NCBI GenBank assembly: GCA_016466735.1
Contig: JAAOED010000006.1
Coordinates: 55,282-119,281, forward strand
Direction of reading: 5' to 3'
DNA from: Weissella confusa
GTDB lineage: Bacteria; Bacillota; Bacilli; Lactobacillales; Lactobacillaceae
DNA length: 64,000 bases
Of the stretch, positions 39,051 through 49,232 are shown in pieces (within the stretch, counting starts at the first letter, position 1; every line of letters begins with the position of its first letter). Both the position numbers and the translations under genes were made by a program. A model generated the notes under the pieces. That model did not search any database, had not been told where the DNA came from, and saw nothing but the letters and a program-made list of their open reading frames with translations.

Positions 39051-39599
39051 CTAATTCACCTGTTCCATAAATTCACGACGTAACCCATGGTCAGTCTTTA
39101 GTGAACCGCGCGTCACATAACTAGTTGTCGTTGTACCAGGTTGATTAATTCCACGCATTTCCATGCACATGTGACGTGCTGACAGATGGACACCAATCCC
39201 CTCTGCACCCAAAATGCGTTCGAGTTCATCAGCAATCAAAGTTGTTAGTTCTTCTTGCATATTTGGTCGTCGAGCCGCCCACTCAACTAATCGCGGTAAT
39301 TTGCTCAACCCAATTACATGTTGCTTGGGCTGATAGGCAATCGTTGCTGTACCAAAAAATGGTAACAAGTGATGTTCACACATACTGTAGAACGGAATGT
39401 CCGCTAGAACCACCATTTCTGCATCCGTGTCAACGTCAAAAAGTTTGTAATTAGCAAAGTGCTTTTCACCTGTGTGAGCGAATATTTCAGCGTTAGCCTT
39501 GACTACTCGTCCCGGTGTGTCTACTAACCCAGCTCGTTGTGGATCATCCCCAATGGCCAATAAAAATTGGCGAACAGCCGCTTCTTTCATTTCATTCAT
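39051..39599 (-). CDS. folE: GTP cyclohydrolase I
   Basis: A 182-residue type IA enzyme (GTP to 7,8-dihydroneopterin triphosphate), the first step of folate synthesis. It carries GLVDTPGRV, the zinc/active-site block IPFYSMCEHHLLPFFG (Cys-x2-His) near 80-92, IGLSKLPRLVEWAARRPNMQEELT and HLSARHMCMEMRGI (second Cys/His). ATG 39599 overlaps the folK end by 4 nt, with GGGGA nine bases upstream. The operon order is folB-folK-folE-folC-folP. Confidence 0.95.
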   Translation of the reverse strand: MNEMKEAAVRQFLLAIGDDPQRAGLVDTPGRVVKANAEIFAHTGEKHFANYKLFDVDTDAEMVVLADIPFYSMCEHHLLPFFGTATIAYQPKQHVIGLSKLPRLVEWAARRPNMQEELTTLIADELERILGAEGIGVHLSARHMCMEMRGINQPGTTTTSYVTRGSLKTDHGLRREFMEQVN

Positions 39600-40081
39600 C
39601 CCCAAAATTCCCCTATCCGTTCTACTTGCTTCACATCATTTGTCGCTTGAATCAGGCCTTCAACTTCCTGGCGCCGTTGTTCACTAACAACCTCCAGCAA
39701 TGGCGCTAACACAAACAGTCGATTGGCCATTTCAGCGTGCGGCACCTGTAGTTCTGCTGTATCGATAACATCCGTTCCAAACCAAATAATATCTAAATCA
39801 ATTGTTCGTGGGCCCCAATGAATGACTCGTTCACGTTTTCCTGCCAGTTCAATTTGATGTAACAGGGTTAACAATTCAGTCGGCGCTAAATCAGTCTCTA
39901 ACCGCACCGCGATGTTCAAAAAATCATCTTGGACAACTGGTCCAACCGGTTCCGTTTGGTATAAACCAGATACCACCACATGACGAATATTCTTTTTTGT
40001 CTTTAATATATCAACTGCTTCTTGCAAATGCGCTTTGCGATCGCCAATATTGCTACCAGCACTTAGGTATACAGTCGTCAT
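39596..40081 (-). CDS. folK: 6-hydroxymethyl-7,8-dihydropterin pyrophosphokinase
   Basis: A 161-residue HPPK, transferring pyrophosphate from ATP to hydroxymethyldihydropterin. It starts with VYLSAGSNIGDRKAHL and shows SGLYQTEPVGPVVQDDFLNIAV near 38-60. The family signature RVIHWGPRTIDLDIIWF follows (Asp pair for Mg-ATP, near 91-107). GGAGGCG precedes ATG 40081. The longer frame reaching 40195 lies inside folB and is rejected. It begins 4 nt after folB. Confidence 0.95.
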   Translation of the reverse strand: MTTVYLSAGSNIGDRKAHLQEAVDILKTKKNIRHVVVSGLYQTEPVGPVVQDDFLNIAVRLETDLAPTELLTLLHQIELAGKRERVIHWGPRTIDLDIIWFGTDVIDTAELQVPHAEMANRLFVLAPLLEVVSEQRRQEVEGLIQATNDVKQVERIGEFWG

Positions 40082-40085
40082 ACAA

Positions 40086-40448
40086 CTACGCCTCCGCCGA
40101 TGAAACTGAAATCGTAAATGGATCATAAACACCTGGAATCGGTATTGCGTGCTTGGTAACGCTGACATCCACTTGGGTAGCCTGCGGAAATTCAAGCATC
40201 AACGTCTTCATCACCAACAAAGCAACTGACTCAATCAGATTAAATTGATTCTGAGTCACAACCTTAGCTACCGTGCGATAAATGTCGCTATACGAAATGG
40301 TCGTCGTTAAATCGTCATTCATGACCAGCATCTCAATCGGATAATATACCCGGACATCGACCCTTAATTGTTGTCCTAATTTCTTTTCTTCCTCGTGCAC
40401 ACCGTTATACGTGTAAAACCGCATATTTGGTAACTCGATTTGTCCCAT
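40086..40448 (-). CDS. folB: Dihydroneopterin aldolase
   Basis: A 120-residue DHNA that converts dihydroneopterin to hydroxymethyldihydropterin and glycolaldehyde. Conserved elements are the start IELPNMRFYTYNGVHEEEKKLGQ (pterin site), LTTTISYSDIYRTV near 56, FNLIESVALLV (catalytic-site Glu) near 77 and the C-terminal VTKHAIPIPG (catalytic Lys). GGGGAGG lies 5 nt before ATG 40448. It is the first gene of the fol operon. A 17-nt palindrome lies 33 nt upstream. Confidence 0.93.
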   Translation of the reverse strand: MGQIELPNMRFYTYNGVHEEEKKLGQQLRVDVRVYYPIEMLVMNDDLTTTISYSDIYRTVAKVVTQNQFNLIESVALLVMKTLMLEFPQATQVDVSVTKHAIPIPGVYDPFTISVSSAEA

Positions 40449-40480
40449 AGTGACCTCCCCAAAAGTCATCTGTCTTCAAA

Positions 40481-40497
40481 TCATGTCCGAAACATGA
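40481..40497. promoter_or_regulatory. Palindrome upstream of the folate operon
   Basis: TCATGT-CCGAA-ACATGA, a perfect 6-bp inverted repeat with a 5-nt centre. It lies between the likely promoter and folB and could be an operator or leader hairpin. Confidence 0.35.
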
Positions 40498-40569
40498 GAT
40501 TTTGTAAGTATATGGGGTAAGTGTTGCGAAAATATTTGACTAATATAACAGTTCATATTCTTGATTAAC

Positions 40570-40616
40570 AAAATGCACCCCCAATCGCCGTGTAACCGGC
40601 AGTTGGGGGTGCATCT
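40570..40616 (-). terminator. Terminator of the NagB-like gene
   Basis: ATGCACCCCCAA and TTGGGGGTGCAT with an inner GCCG-TGTAA-CCGGC stem, followed by TTTTG on the minus strand. Confidence 0.85.
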
Positions 40617-40618
40617 GC

Positions 40619-41341
<723 letters not shown>

Positions 41342-41473
41342 TTAAATATCCTCATATTTTCCTGCAGCATATTTCCTATCCAGTTTCATTGTAGAAATAA
41401 CTATTGGTGATAATATGCTGAATAATTGAGACTATTGTTGATTTTGTGCGTCAAATGCGCATATGTCTTTTTT

Positions 41474-41506
41474 ATCAAAAAAAGACCGCGCCATTCAGCA
41501 CGATCT
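41474..41506 (-). terminator. Terminator of the 6-phospho-beta-glucosidase gene
   Basis: On the minus strand AGATCGTGC-TGAATG-GCGCGGTCT followed by TTTTTTT. Confidence 0.75.
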
Positions 41507-41510
41507 GTAA

Positions 41511-41598
41511 GATGCCCATCAATTAATTATTTGAGATTGTGATATTTTAATTTTAAGGTAGCGTTGGTCCTACAAGGATATAAGCGATGATGGGCATC
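41511..41598. repeat. 88-bp AT-rich segment with 11-bp terminal inverted repeats
   Basis: GATGCCCATCA (41511-41521) is repeated inverted as TGATGGGCATC (41588-41598) around 66 AT-rich bases. It sits between the gene stop and its terminator. It could be a long-range hairpin or a tiny MITE-like remnant; no target duplication is evident. Confidence 0.4.
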
Positions 41599-41604
41599 AT
41601 ATTG

Positions 41605-43086
<1,482 letters not shown>

Positions 43087-43108
43087 TTATGTCGTTTCGA
43101 TAACAATA

Positions 43109-43123
43109 TTGTAAACGCTTTCT
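43109..43123. promoter_or_regulatory. cre box at the GH1 promoter
   Basis: TTGTAAACGCTTTCT matches WTGNAANCGNWNNCW throughout. On the minus strand it covers a probable -10 box (TACAAT), so CcpA would block initiation. Confidence 0.75.
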
Positions 43124-43182
43124 TATGATGAGAAGCACCGTTTTTTGACCTTAATTGACGTACTTTTATCGATGACATACCT

Positions 43183-43221
43183 CACAAAAAAACATGATGA
43201 CTCCATCTGAATCACCATGTG
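43183..43221 (-). terminator. Terminator of the NmrA-like gene
   Basis: On the minus strand ACATGGTGA and TCATCATGT form an imperfect stem followed by TTTTTTTG. Confidence 0.65.
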
Positions 43222-43228
43222 GACAGTT

Positions 43229-44143
43229 CTATGCCAATATCGTTCTAACACCTTCAGCAAATGAGGTCACTTTAAACGTTGGAAAGCGCTTCGTAAATTT
43301 GTCAGTTACAAATATGTTGTCGTATTGATAACGAACCAGTATTTCAAGTTGCTCAGCGCGAATATGATTTTCACGTGCTTCTTCGCGAAATGTGTCTAAT
43401 GAGATAATGTCGTACGTCACCTCGTGTCCAACAACTTGTTCAGTTAAGGCAATCAAATCCTTATAGCTGATGCCTGGTTCAGTTGGCAAATGCCAAGTTT
43501 GCCCGTAAGCATCGGGCGTATTTCCTAACAATGCCAACGCACGACTTGCATCGGGCGTCCAAATAAACGTTCTTAATACAGTGTCGTTTACAGGTACTTG
43601 TGGTGTTCGACCGGCTTTAATACGATCAAAAAGCATCCCGTTTGTAATCCCTTGCGTACGATCGGGTCCATAAAATTCTGGCGCACGCCCAATCACCGCT
43701 TGCAAACCTTCATTGTCCATTGCAGCTAATAGTCGTGTTGCAATTTTTGATCGCACTACTGATTTGCGCCCCACTGGCATGAATGGACTTGCTTCAATTT
43801 GAGGTGTCGCATCTTTTCTGTACATATAAGTATTATCAAAAAATGCTAACTTAGCATCAGCTTTAATTGTTGCTTGAATCACATTCTCAACAATTAGTGG
43901 AAATTGTTCTTCCCAAGTCGTTGCATCCATTGGTAATCCCACGGTGAAGTATACAACTTCGCTGCCGGCTATTGCCTCAAATGTTTGGGCTGGGTCCGTT
44001 AAGTCAGCGACCATTAACTCATCAGTGTCATGAATTTTCCGGGGATGCCGACCGACTAAGCGAATTTCCTTGGTGTAATGTTGATATAAATCTTTGGCAA
44101 GTTCCGTCCCAATTTGGCCGTTACTTCCTAGTATTGTTTGCAT
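43229..44143 (-). CDS. NAD(P)-binding extended SDR / NmrA-like protein
   Basis: A 304-residue extended SDR. The nucleotide-binding motif ILGSNGQIGTELA is near residues 4-16, followed by LVGRHPRKI and VADLTDP. FDNTYMYRKD occupies the place of the catalytic Tyr region, and RAPEFYGPDRTQGITN lies near 173. HLPTEPGISYKDLIALTEQVVG resembles the epimerase C-domain. It may act on a small metabolite or sense NADP. AAAGGTGG precedes ATG 44143 with 8 nt; a GTG at 44155 overlaps that site. It is divergent from the esterase gene. Confidence 0.8.
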   Translation of the reverse strand: MQTILGSNGQIGTELAKDLYQHYTKEIRLVGRHPRKIHDTDELMVADLTDPAQTFEAIAGSEVVYFTVGLPMDATTWEEQFPLIVENVIQATIKADAKLAFFDNTYMYRKDATPQIEASPFMPVGRKSVVRSKIATRLLAAMDNEGLQAVIGRAPEFYGPDRTQGITNGMLFDRIKAGRTPQVPVNDTVLRTFIWTPDASRALALLGNTPDAYGQTWHLPTEPGISYKDLIALTEQVVGHEVTYDIISLDTFREEARENHIRAEQLEILVRYQYDNIFVTDKFTKRFPTFKVTSFAEGVRTILA

Positions 44144-44298
44144 GTTAATTGCCACCTTTCCCTATCCGCAATATATCATAGTCTGGCGTTCTTTTAGACT
44201 AGGGATCAAAAATTTTAATTTTTGCGTATAACTCACTTAATTTTTGCCGAACTTATTAATAAACCTGGTTAATCAGCTTGAAAATTGTTACATTTCCT

Positions 44299-44313
44299 TC
44301 GAAAGCGGTTTCA
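44299..44313. promoter_or_regulatory. cre-like box just upstream of the esterase RBS
   Basis: TCGAAAGCGGTTTCA matches WTGNAANCGNWNNCW except for position 2 (C for T). It abuts the Shine-Dalgarno AAAAGGAGG, so CcpA would act as a roadblock. Confidence 0.6.
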
Positions 44314-44328
44314 AAAGGAGGTCTCACA

Positions 44329-45993
44329 ATGAGACAAAAGATTTCAACAAGTATCGTTACTGGTCTAATAGCAACTGGCTTAAGCTTTACACCAGTTCTA
44401 GCGGACAGTCATACTGTCACCACTGAAAGTGGCGCCGTACAAGGGGGTTCTGAGAACGGTGTTAATAGTTGGTTTAACGTTCCCTATGGCCACAGCGAAC
44501 GTTATGAAGCGCCAACGACTCCAGTTGCATGGCAAGGTACTCGTGATGCAACTGTGCCCGGCCAAGGCGATATCCAACTGGATAGTAGCAAGTCTACGGT
44601 AAATGCCCCTGTCACTAAAGGACTTGAAAATGAGCTAACGCTAGATATTTACCGGTCAAAAACCACGCACAAGAAATTACCAGTCCTTGTTTATATTCAC
44701 GGTGGCAATAATCAGAGTGGCCTCTCAACTGAACTATCAGGGGCGTCTTTTGTAAAAAAACATAACGCTATTTTTGTTTCAATTAACTATCGTTTGGGAG
44801 GCCTTGGCTTTAATCCTCTGCCAGCACTTAAAACGGGAACAAAAGCAGAAAACTCTGGTAACTTTGCCCTGCTCGACATGCACCAATCATTCAAATGGTT
44901 GCATGATAACATTAGCCAGTCCGGTGGTGATCCAGACAATATTACCGCAGCGGGTTTCTCAGCCGGCGGACGAGATGTCATGGCAATGTTGATTTCTCCC
45001 ATATTTAAGAACGATTTCAAACAGGCCATTGTCTTCAGTGGTGGTATGACCACTTCACGCCCTGAGGATGCACAACAAATCTTTTCTAAAAAACTTGCCC
45101 CTCTGGTGGTCGAGGACGGCATCAAACCCGACGTCTCAACTGCTAAAAAATGGCTTTTGTCTTCTGATGCTGAAGTAGCAGCTTACCTTAAGAATTTGTC
45201 TGCTAAGCGGATTACCGCACAATTAGGGGGTGATGCTGGTATTCGGATGGCCGGGTTCCCCCATTTGTATCGGGATGGGTATGTTTTGCCAAAGCAAGGC
45301 TTTAACACTCAAAAATATATGAATGTCCCCGTTCTAATGACCACTGGATCACAAGAATTTTCATTATTCGGATTGAGCGACCCGTACTTCAAACCAGCCT
45401 TCAGCGATGGTCAGTTAACCGGAAAGTCAACGCTTGCCAAAGAATTCCGATTTGTGAACGAGTATGGTGGCAAGTTGTATCAATATTTCAATGTGGAACG
45501 ATCGGCTGAAAAAATGACCAAATACCGCACCGCACCAACATATGCCCTACATTTAGATTTTGGTGCAGATAAAAATGCGATTGACCAAACTAGCCAAATG
45601 CAATTACTACGTTCATTTCACGGTGTATTTGTGCCAGTGCTAGATACTGATAACACAAATTATAAGACATATGTCGGTAAAACTTATCAAAGCACCGGGG
45701 CCAAAAAGCTCGCCAATACTTTCCAGAACTCAATCTATCGCTTCATGACCACTTCACACCCAAGCCAGGCAAAAAGCGATTGGCCACCTTTTACTGGCGA
45801 AGCAAAAAACATCCGCGTGTTATCCGCAACTGACAAGCGTGTCAAACAAAAGTTGATTCACGCTAACCAAAGTGGTCCGTCAATCATCAAGCAGATGCAC
45901 CAAGATAAAACGTTAACAACTGAACAAAAGGACAAGCTGGTTCATGATGTTCTTAATGGGCGCTGGTTTAGTGCACCATTAACAAAATGGTAG
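44329..45993 (+). CDS. Secreted type-B carboxylesterase
   Basis: A 554-residue alpha/beta-hydrolase with a signal peptide (about 25 residues, cleavage near VLADS). The oxyanion loop is VYIHGGNNQSG near 125. NYRLGGLGF, NFALLDMHQSFKWLHDNISQSGGDPDNITAAGFSAGG and a catalytic His in SFHGVFVPVLD near 427 follow. The nucleophile elbow is GFSAG instead of the usual GESAG. No LPXTG anchor is present, so the enzyme is released. AAGGAGG lies 7 nt before ATG 44329. A cre-like box precedes the RBS. Confidence 0.88.
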   Translation: MRQKISTSIVTGLIATGLSFTPVLADSHTVTTESGAVQGGSENGVNSWFNVPYGHSERYEAPTTPVAWQGTRDATVPGQGDIQLDSSKSTVNAPVTKGLENELTLDIYRSKTTHKKLPVLVYIHGGNNQSGLSTELSGASFVKKHNAIFVSINYRLGGLGFNPLPALKTGTKAENSGNFALLDMHQSFKWLHDNISQSGGDPDNITAAGFSAGGRDVMAMLISPIFKNDFKQAIVFSGGMTTSRPEDAQQIFSKKLAPLVVEDGIKPDVSTAKKWLLSSDAEVAAYLKNLSAKRITAQLGGDAGIRMAGFPHLYRDGYVLPKQGFNTQKYMNVPVLMTTGSQEFSLFGLSDPYFKPAFSDGQLTGKSTLAKEFRFVNEYGGKLYQYFNVERSAEKMTKYRTAPTYALHLDFGADKNAIDQTSQMQLLRSFHGVFVPVLDTDNTNYKTYVGKTYQSTGAKKLANTFQNSIYRFMTTSHPSQAKSDWPPFTGEAKNIRVLSATDKRVKQKLIHANQSGPSIIKQMHQDKTLTTEQKDKLVHDVLNGRWFSAPLTKW

Positions 45994-46034
45994 TTATCAC
46001 CGAAAAACAACAATAACATCACGGCTAAGCATAT

Positions 46035-46086
46035 CAACAGTCGGCAAAATTCCGGTATTTAATCGGACTTTTGCCGACTGTTTTTG
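46035..46086 (+). terminator. Esterase gene terminator
   Basis: AACAGTCGGCAAAA and TTTTGCCGACTGTT with an inner CCG/CGG pair, followed by TTTT. Confidence 0.85.
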
Positions 46087-46147
46087 ATTTTACGGTTAAA
46101 CCGTTTTGGCTCTGTTAACATGTCAAATTGCTACCAGTTCAGTCCAG

Positions 46148-46179
46148 CAAAAAACGGCATCTCAATCACGAGATACCGT
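46148..46179 (-). terminator. Terminator of the acc operon
   Basis: ACGGTATCTC-GTGATT-GAGATGCCGT followed by TTTTTTG on the minus strand. Confidence 0.85.
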
Positions 46180-46187
46180 TAAGATTT

Positions 46188-46958
46188 CTAGTATTTATCA
46201 AATCGCATTTGTCGTTGCACCTTAATTGCTTCTGGTCCCAACTGGATCAGTTCGTCAATCGCCCGCAGTAAATCGCGACGCAAGTTTTCATAAAAGAGGT
46301 CGCGATTATCACCCTCGAGAATGACACGTTCCACAATGTTTTTCGCCAATAACTCTTGTGGCGTTAAGCCCAACAACTCAGCGGCTTCAGGGGCACGCTT
46401 CGCATCTTTAAACATAATCGAAGCGAACCCTTCAGGCGACAGCATCGCATAAATAGAATGCTCAAACATCCAAACTTGATTCGCCGTCGCAAGCGCCAAA
46501 GCACCACCTGAACCGCCTTCACCATAGATAATGGCAATCATCGGCACCGTGAATGACATACTTTGCACAATGCTTTCTGCAATGGCTTGGCCGACGCCAC
46601 CTTCTTCTGCTGTTTTACCAGGAAAGGCACCTGGCGTATTAATCAATGTGATAATTGGTCGATTAAATTTATTAGCTTGTTGCATCAGACGTAACCCTTT
46701 GCGGTAACCACTCGCTTCGGGTGAACCATTGCGCGTTTGAAGTTTTTCAGCCATCTCATCACCACGATTAATTGCAATCATCGTGACGGGTTGATCACCA
46801 AGCATCCCCACACCGCCAATCACGGCCGGATCATCACCTTGGGCACGATCACCATGCAACTCTTGAAAATCAGTCACGAGATTGGCAATCAAATCACGCG
46901 CCAAGAAACGATCTTCACGGGCAGCTCGTGCAATTTCAATCGGTGTTAACTCACTCAT
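46188..46958 (-). CDS. accA: Acetyl-CoA carboxylase carboxyltransferase, alpha subunit
   Basis: A 256-residue AccA, half of the carboxyltransferase that moves CO2 from biotin to acetyl-CoA to make malonyl-CoA. It has the crotonase-fold blocks GDRAQGDDPAVIGGVGML, RKGLRLMQQANKFNRPIITLINTPGAFPGKTAEEGGVGQAIAESI and IYGEGGSGGALALATANQVWM. It is the last gene of accB-accC-accD-accA and starts 2 nt after accD. Its length is shorter than that of E. coli (319), normal for lactobacilli. It ends at a strong terminator. Confidence 0.95.
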   Translation of the reverse strand: MSELTPIEIARAAREDRFLARDLIANLVTDFQELHGDRAQGDDPAVIGGVGMLGDQPVTMIAINRGDEMAEKLQTRNGSPEASGYRKGLRLMQQANKFNRPIITLINTPGAFPGKTAEEGGVGQAIAESIVQSMSFTVPMIAIIYGEGGSGGALALATANQVWMFEHSIYAMLSPEGFASIMFKDAKRAPEAAELLGLTPQELLAKNIVERVILEGDNRDLFYENLRRDLLRAIDELIQLGPEAIKVQRQMRFDKY

Positions 46959-46960
46959 GA

Positions 46961-47806
46961 TTAGGCCTCCAACGGTGCTTGATGTACACGCAATAACTTA
47001 CCAATGTACGTTTGCAACTCAGGTCGTTGCACAATGGCATCAATAAAACCACTTGCTTGCATATGCTCGGCTCGTTGGAAGTCCTTTGGCAGCGTTTCGT
47101 GAATCGTTTGCTCAATAACGCGACGGCCGGCAAACCCAACCAATGCGTGTGGCTCAGACAAAATGATGTCGCCTTCCATAGCAAATGATGCTGTCACACC
47201 ACCCATCGTTGGATCAGTTAGAACGACGACATACAGCAAACCAGCTTCACGATGGCGCGCGACGGCCCCTGAGACCTTCGCAAGCTGCATGAGACTCATA
47301 ATACCTTCTTGCATACGAGCGCCTCCAGAAGCCGAAAATAGGACAACTGGCAAATGCTTCGCAGTGGCATCGTCAAACAAGCGCGCTAACTTTTCACCTG
47401 TTTTTGCCCCTAGTGATCCCATCATAAAGCGGGCATCCATCACAGCAACCGCAGCACGGCGACCATCAATGACCGCTTCACCAGTCATCACGGCTTCCTT
47501 CATATCCGTCATTGCCTGGGCCTTCGCAAGCTTCTCAGGATAACCTGGGAAATCTGGCGTTGTCATTTCGACATCCGCATACCATTCCTCAAACTTATCC
47601 GTCATCAAATCAACACGTTGTTGCGCACCCAAACGGAATCCGTAACCACAAACACCACAAACAAGGTATTCACCCAATTCTTCTTGGTATTGTTGGGCGC
47701 CACAGTACGCACAGGTTACCCAGCTACCAGCAGGCACCTTATCAAATGCGTCTGGATTTGGGGCATGTTTAAACTTATCAGCTTGATTATCAAATAATTG
47801 CGTCAT
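46961..47806 (-). CDS. accD: Acetyl-CoA carboxylase carboxyltransferase, beta subunit
   Basis: A 281-residue AccD with the N-terminal zinc ribbon CAYCGAQQYQEELGEYLVCGVCGYGF (four Cys, about 33-55). The carboxyltransferase fold follows: AVAVMDARFMMGSLGAKTGEKLARL, FSASGGARMQEGIMSLMQLAK and VVLTDPTMGGVTASFAMEGDIILSEPHALVGFAGRRVIEQT. It pairs with AccA in the alpha2beta2 complex. Its ATG overlaps the accC stop (ATGA), indicating translational coupling. Confidence 0.95.
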   Translation of the reverse strand: MTQLFDNQADKFKHAPNPDAFDKVPAGSWVTCAYCGAQQYQEELGEYLVCGVCGYGFRLGAQQRVDLMTDKFEEWYADVEMTTPDFPGYPEKLAKAQAMTDMKEAVMTGEAVIDGRRAAVAVMDARFMMGSLGAKTGEKLARLFDDATAKHLPVVLFSASGGARMQEGIMSLMQLAKVSGAVARHREAGLLYVVVLTDPTMGGVTASFAMEGDIILSEPHALVGFAGRRVIEQTIHETLPKDFQRAEHMQASGFIDAIVQRPELQTYIGKLLRVHQAPLEA

Positions 47807-49179
47807 GGTGCTTGCACCTCTTCCTTAGACCACGCTGGTAAAAAGTCCGTTTCCACAAAATCGATTGGCACTAGACCTTGATGCACACGTTCATCCTTCA
47901 CCAATGCCCGTTGCACCGCAAGATTGGTCGAAACACCACGGACAACGACTTCATCAAGTGTACGAGAAAGCTTCTTAAAGACATCGTCACGGTTGTCCGC
48001 TGAGACAATCACCTTACCCAACATTGAGTCGTAGTAAGGTTGCACTGTATCACCAGCGTACATTGCTGAATCAAAACGAATACCCGGTCCACCAAATGGC
48101 AAGTACGTAAAGTCAACTTGACCGGCACTTGGACGGAAATCATGCATCGGATCTTCAGCGTTCAAACGAACTTCAATCGCGTGTTGCTTAATTTGAATAT
48201 CTTGTTGTTGCACTGGCAATGGCTCACCCGCTGCAACTGCAATTTGCATTTTCACCAAGTCCAAGCCAGTCACCGCTTCTGTAACTGGGTGCTCAACTTG
48301 AATGCGCGTGTTCATTTCCATGAAGTAAAAATTATTGTCACGGTCAGCCAAGAATTCAAATGTTCCGGTATTTTCGTAAGACAAGGTATTTGCTGCCTTA
48401 ACTGCCAATGCACCAAGTTCTGAACGCATATCGCTCGTAACGCCAACCGCTGGTGAGACTTCTATCATCTTTTGGTGGTGACGTTGAATCGAACAGTCGC
48501 GCTCTGGGAAAAAGACCGTTTGTCCTTGGCGATCGCGCATGATTTGAACTTCAATGTGACGAACATTTGTCATCACCTTCTCGATATACATATCTGCCGA
48601 ACCGAAAGCTAATACGGCTTCAGCTTGTGCGCGCTCAAACTGTTGTGCCAACTCATCTCGGTTGTTTAGCAAACGCATGCCTTTACCACCGCCACCAGCC
48701 GCTGCCTTCAGCATCACCGGATAACCAATTTGATCACTAACCGCAATCGCTGCAGCACTATCAGTCAATGTGCCAACGCTACCGGGGATGACTGGCACGC
48801 CTGCCGCGCGCATGGTTTCACGCGCTTGGGCCTTATCACCCATCAAAGCAATTGTTTCCGCATGCGGCCCAATAAACGTAATGCCAACATCGGTCAGCAT
48901 ATTCACGAACATGGCGTTTTCAGACAAAAAGCCATACCCTGGGTGCACAGCATCGACGCCCGTCAACAAAGCCGCACTGACGATATTTTTCATATTCAAG
49001 TAGGAATCTTGTGGTCGTGGTCCGCCAACGGCGATTGCCTCATCGGCCAGTTGCACATGCAAGGCCTCCTTATCGACCGTGCTATAAATAGCAACTGCCT
49101 TGATGTCCATCTCATGCAGTGCGCGAATAATGCGTACTGCAATTTCGCCACGGTTTGCCACCAAAACTTTTTTAAACAT
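47803..49179 (-). CDS. accC: Biotin carboxylase
   Basis: A 458-residue ATP-grasp enzyme carboxylating biotin on AccB. The start is MFKKVLVANRGEIAVRIIRA. HPGYGFLSENAMF near 82, the ATP site KAAAGGGGKGMRLL near 160, ERDCSIQRHHQKMIEVSP and MNTRIQVEHPVTEAVTGLDLV near 290 follow. GGAG sits 6 nt before ATG 49179; the longer frame to 49221 runs into an intercistronic hairpin. It is second in the acc operon. Confidence 0.95.
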   Translation of the reverse strand: MFKKVLVANRGEIAVRIIRALHEMDIKAVAIYSTVDKEALHVQLADEAIAVGGPRPQDSYLNMKNIVSAALLTGVDAVHPGYGFLSENAMFVNMLTDVGITFIGPHAETIALMGDKAQARETMRAAGVPVIPGSVGTLTDSAAAIAVSDQIGYPVMLKAAAGGGGKGMRLLNNRDELAQQFERAQAEAVLAFGSADMYIEKVMTNVRHIEVQIMRDRQGQTVFFPERDCSIQRHHQKMIEVSPAVGVTSDMRSELGALAVKAANTLSYENTGTFEFLADRDNNFYFMEMNTRIQVEHPVTEAVTGLDLVKMQIAVAAGEPLPVQQQDIQIKQHAIEVRLNAEDPMHDFRPSAGQVDFTYLPFGGPGIRFDSAMYAGDTVQPYYDSMLGKVIVSADNRDDVFKKLSRTLDEVVVRGVSTNLAVQRALVKDERVHQGLVPIDFVETDFLPAWSKEEVQAP

Positions 49180-49192
49180 AATTAACTCCATC

Positions 49193-49232
49193 AAATGAAA
49201 AGAGGCTGGAAAAAATCCCAACCCCTTTCAAA
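49193..49232 (-). other. Stem-loop between accB and accC
   Basis: On the minus strand GAAAGGGGTTGG and CCAGCCTCTTTTC form a 12-bp stem (one bulge) around GATTTTTT. It has no T run after it, so it may be an RNA processing or attenuation site. Confidence 0.5.

Noticed and set aside
40449..40570. Tetrahydrofolate riboswitch upstream of folB
   Set aside because: The leader is short and shows only one small palindrome; I could not find the conserved THF riboswitch core.
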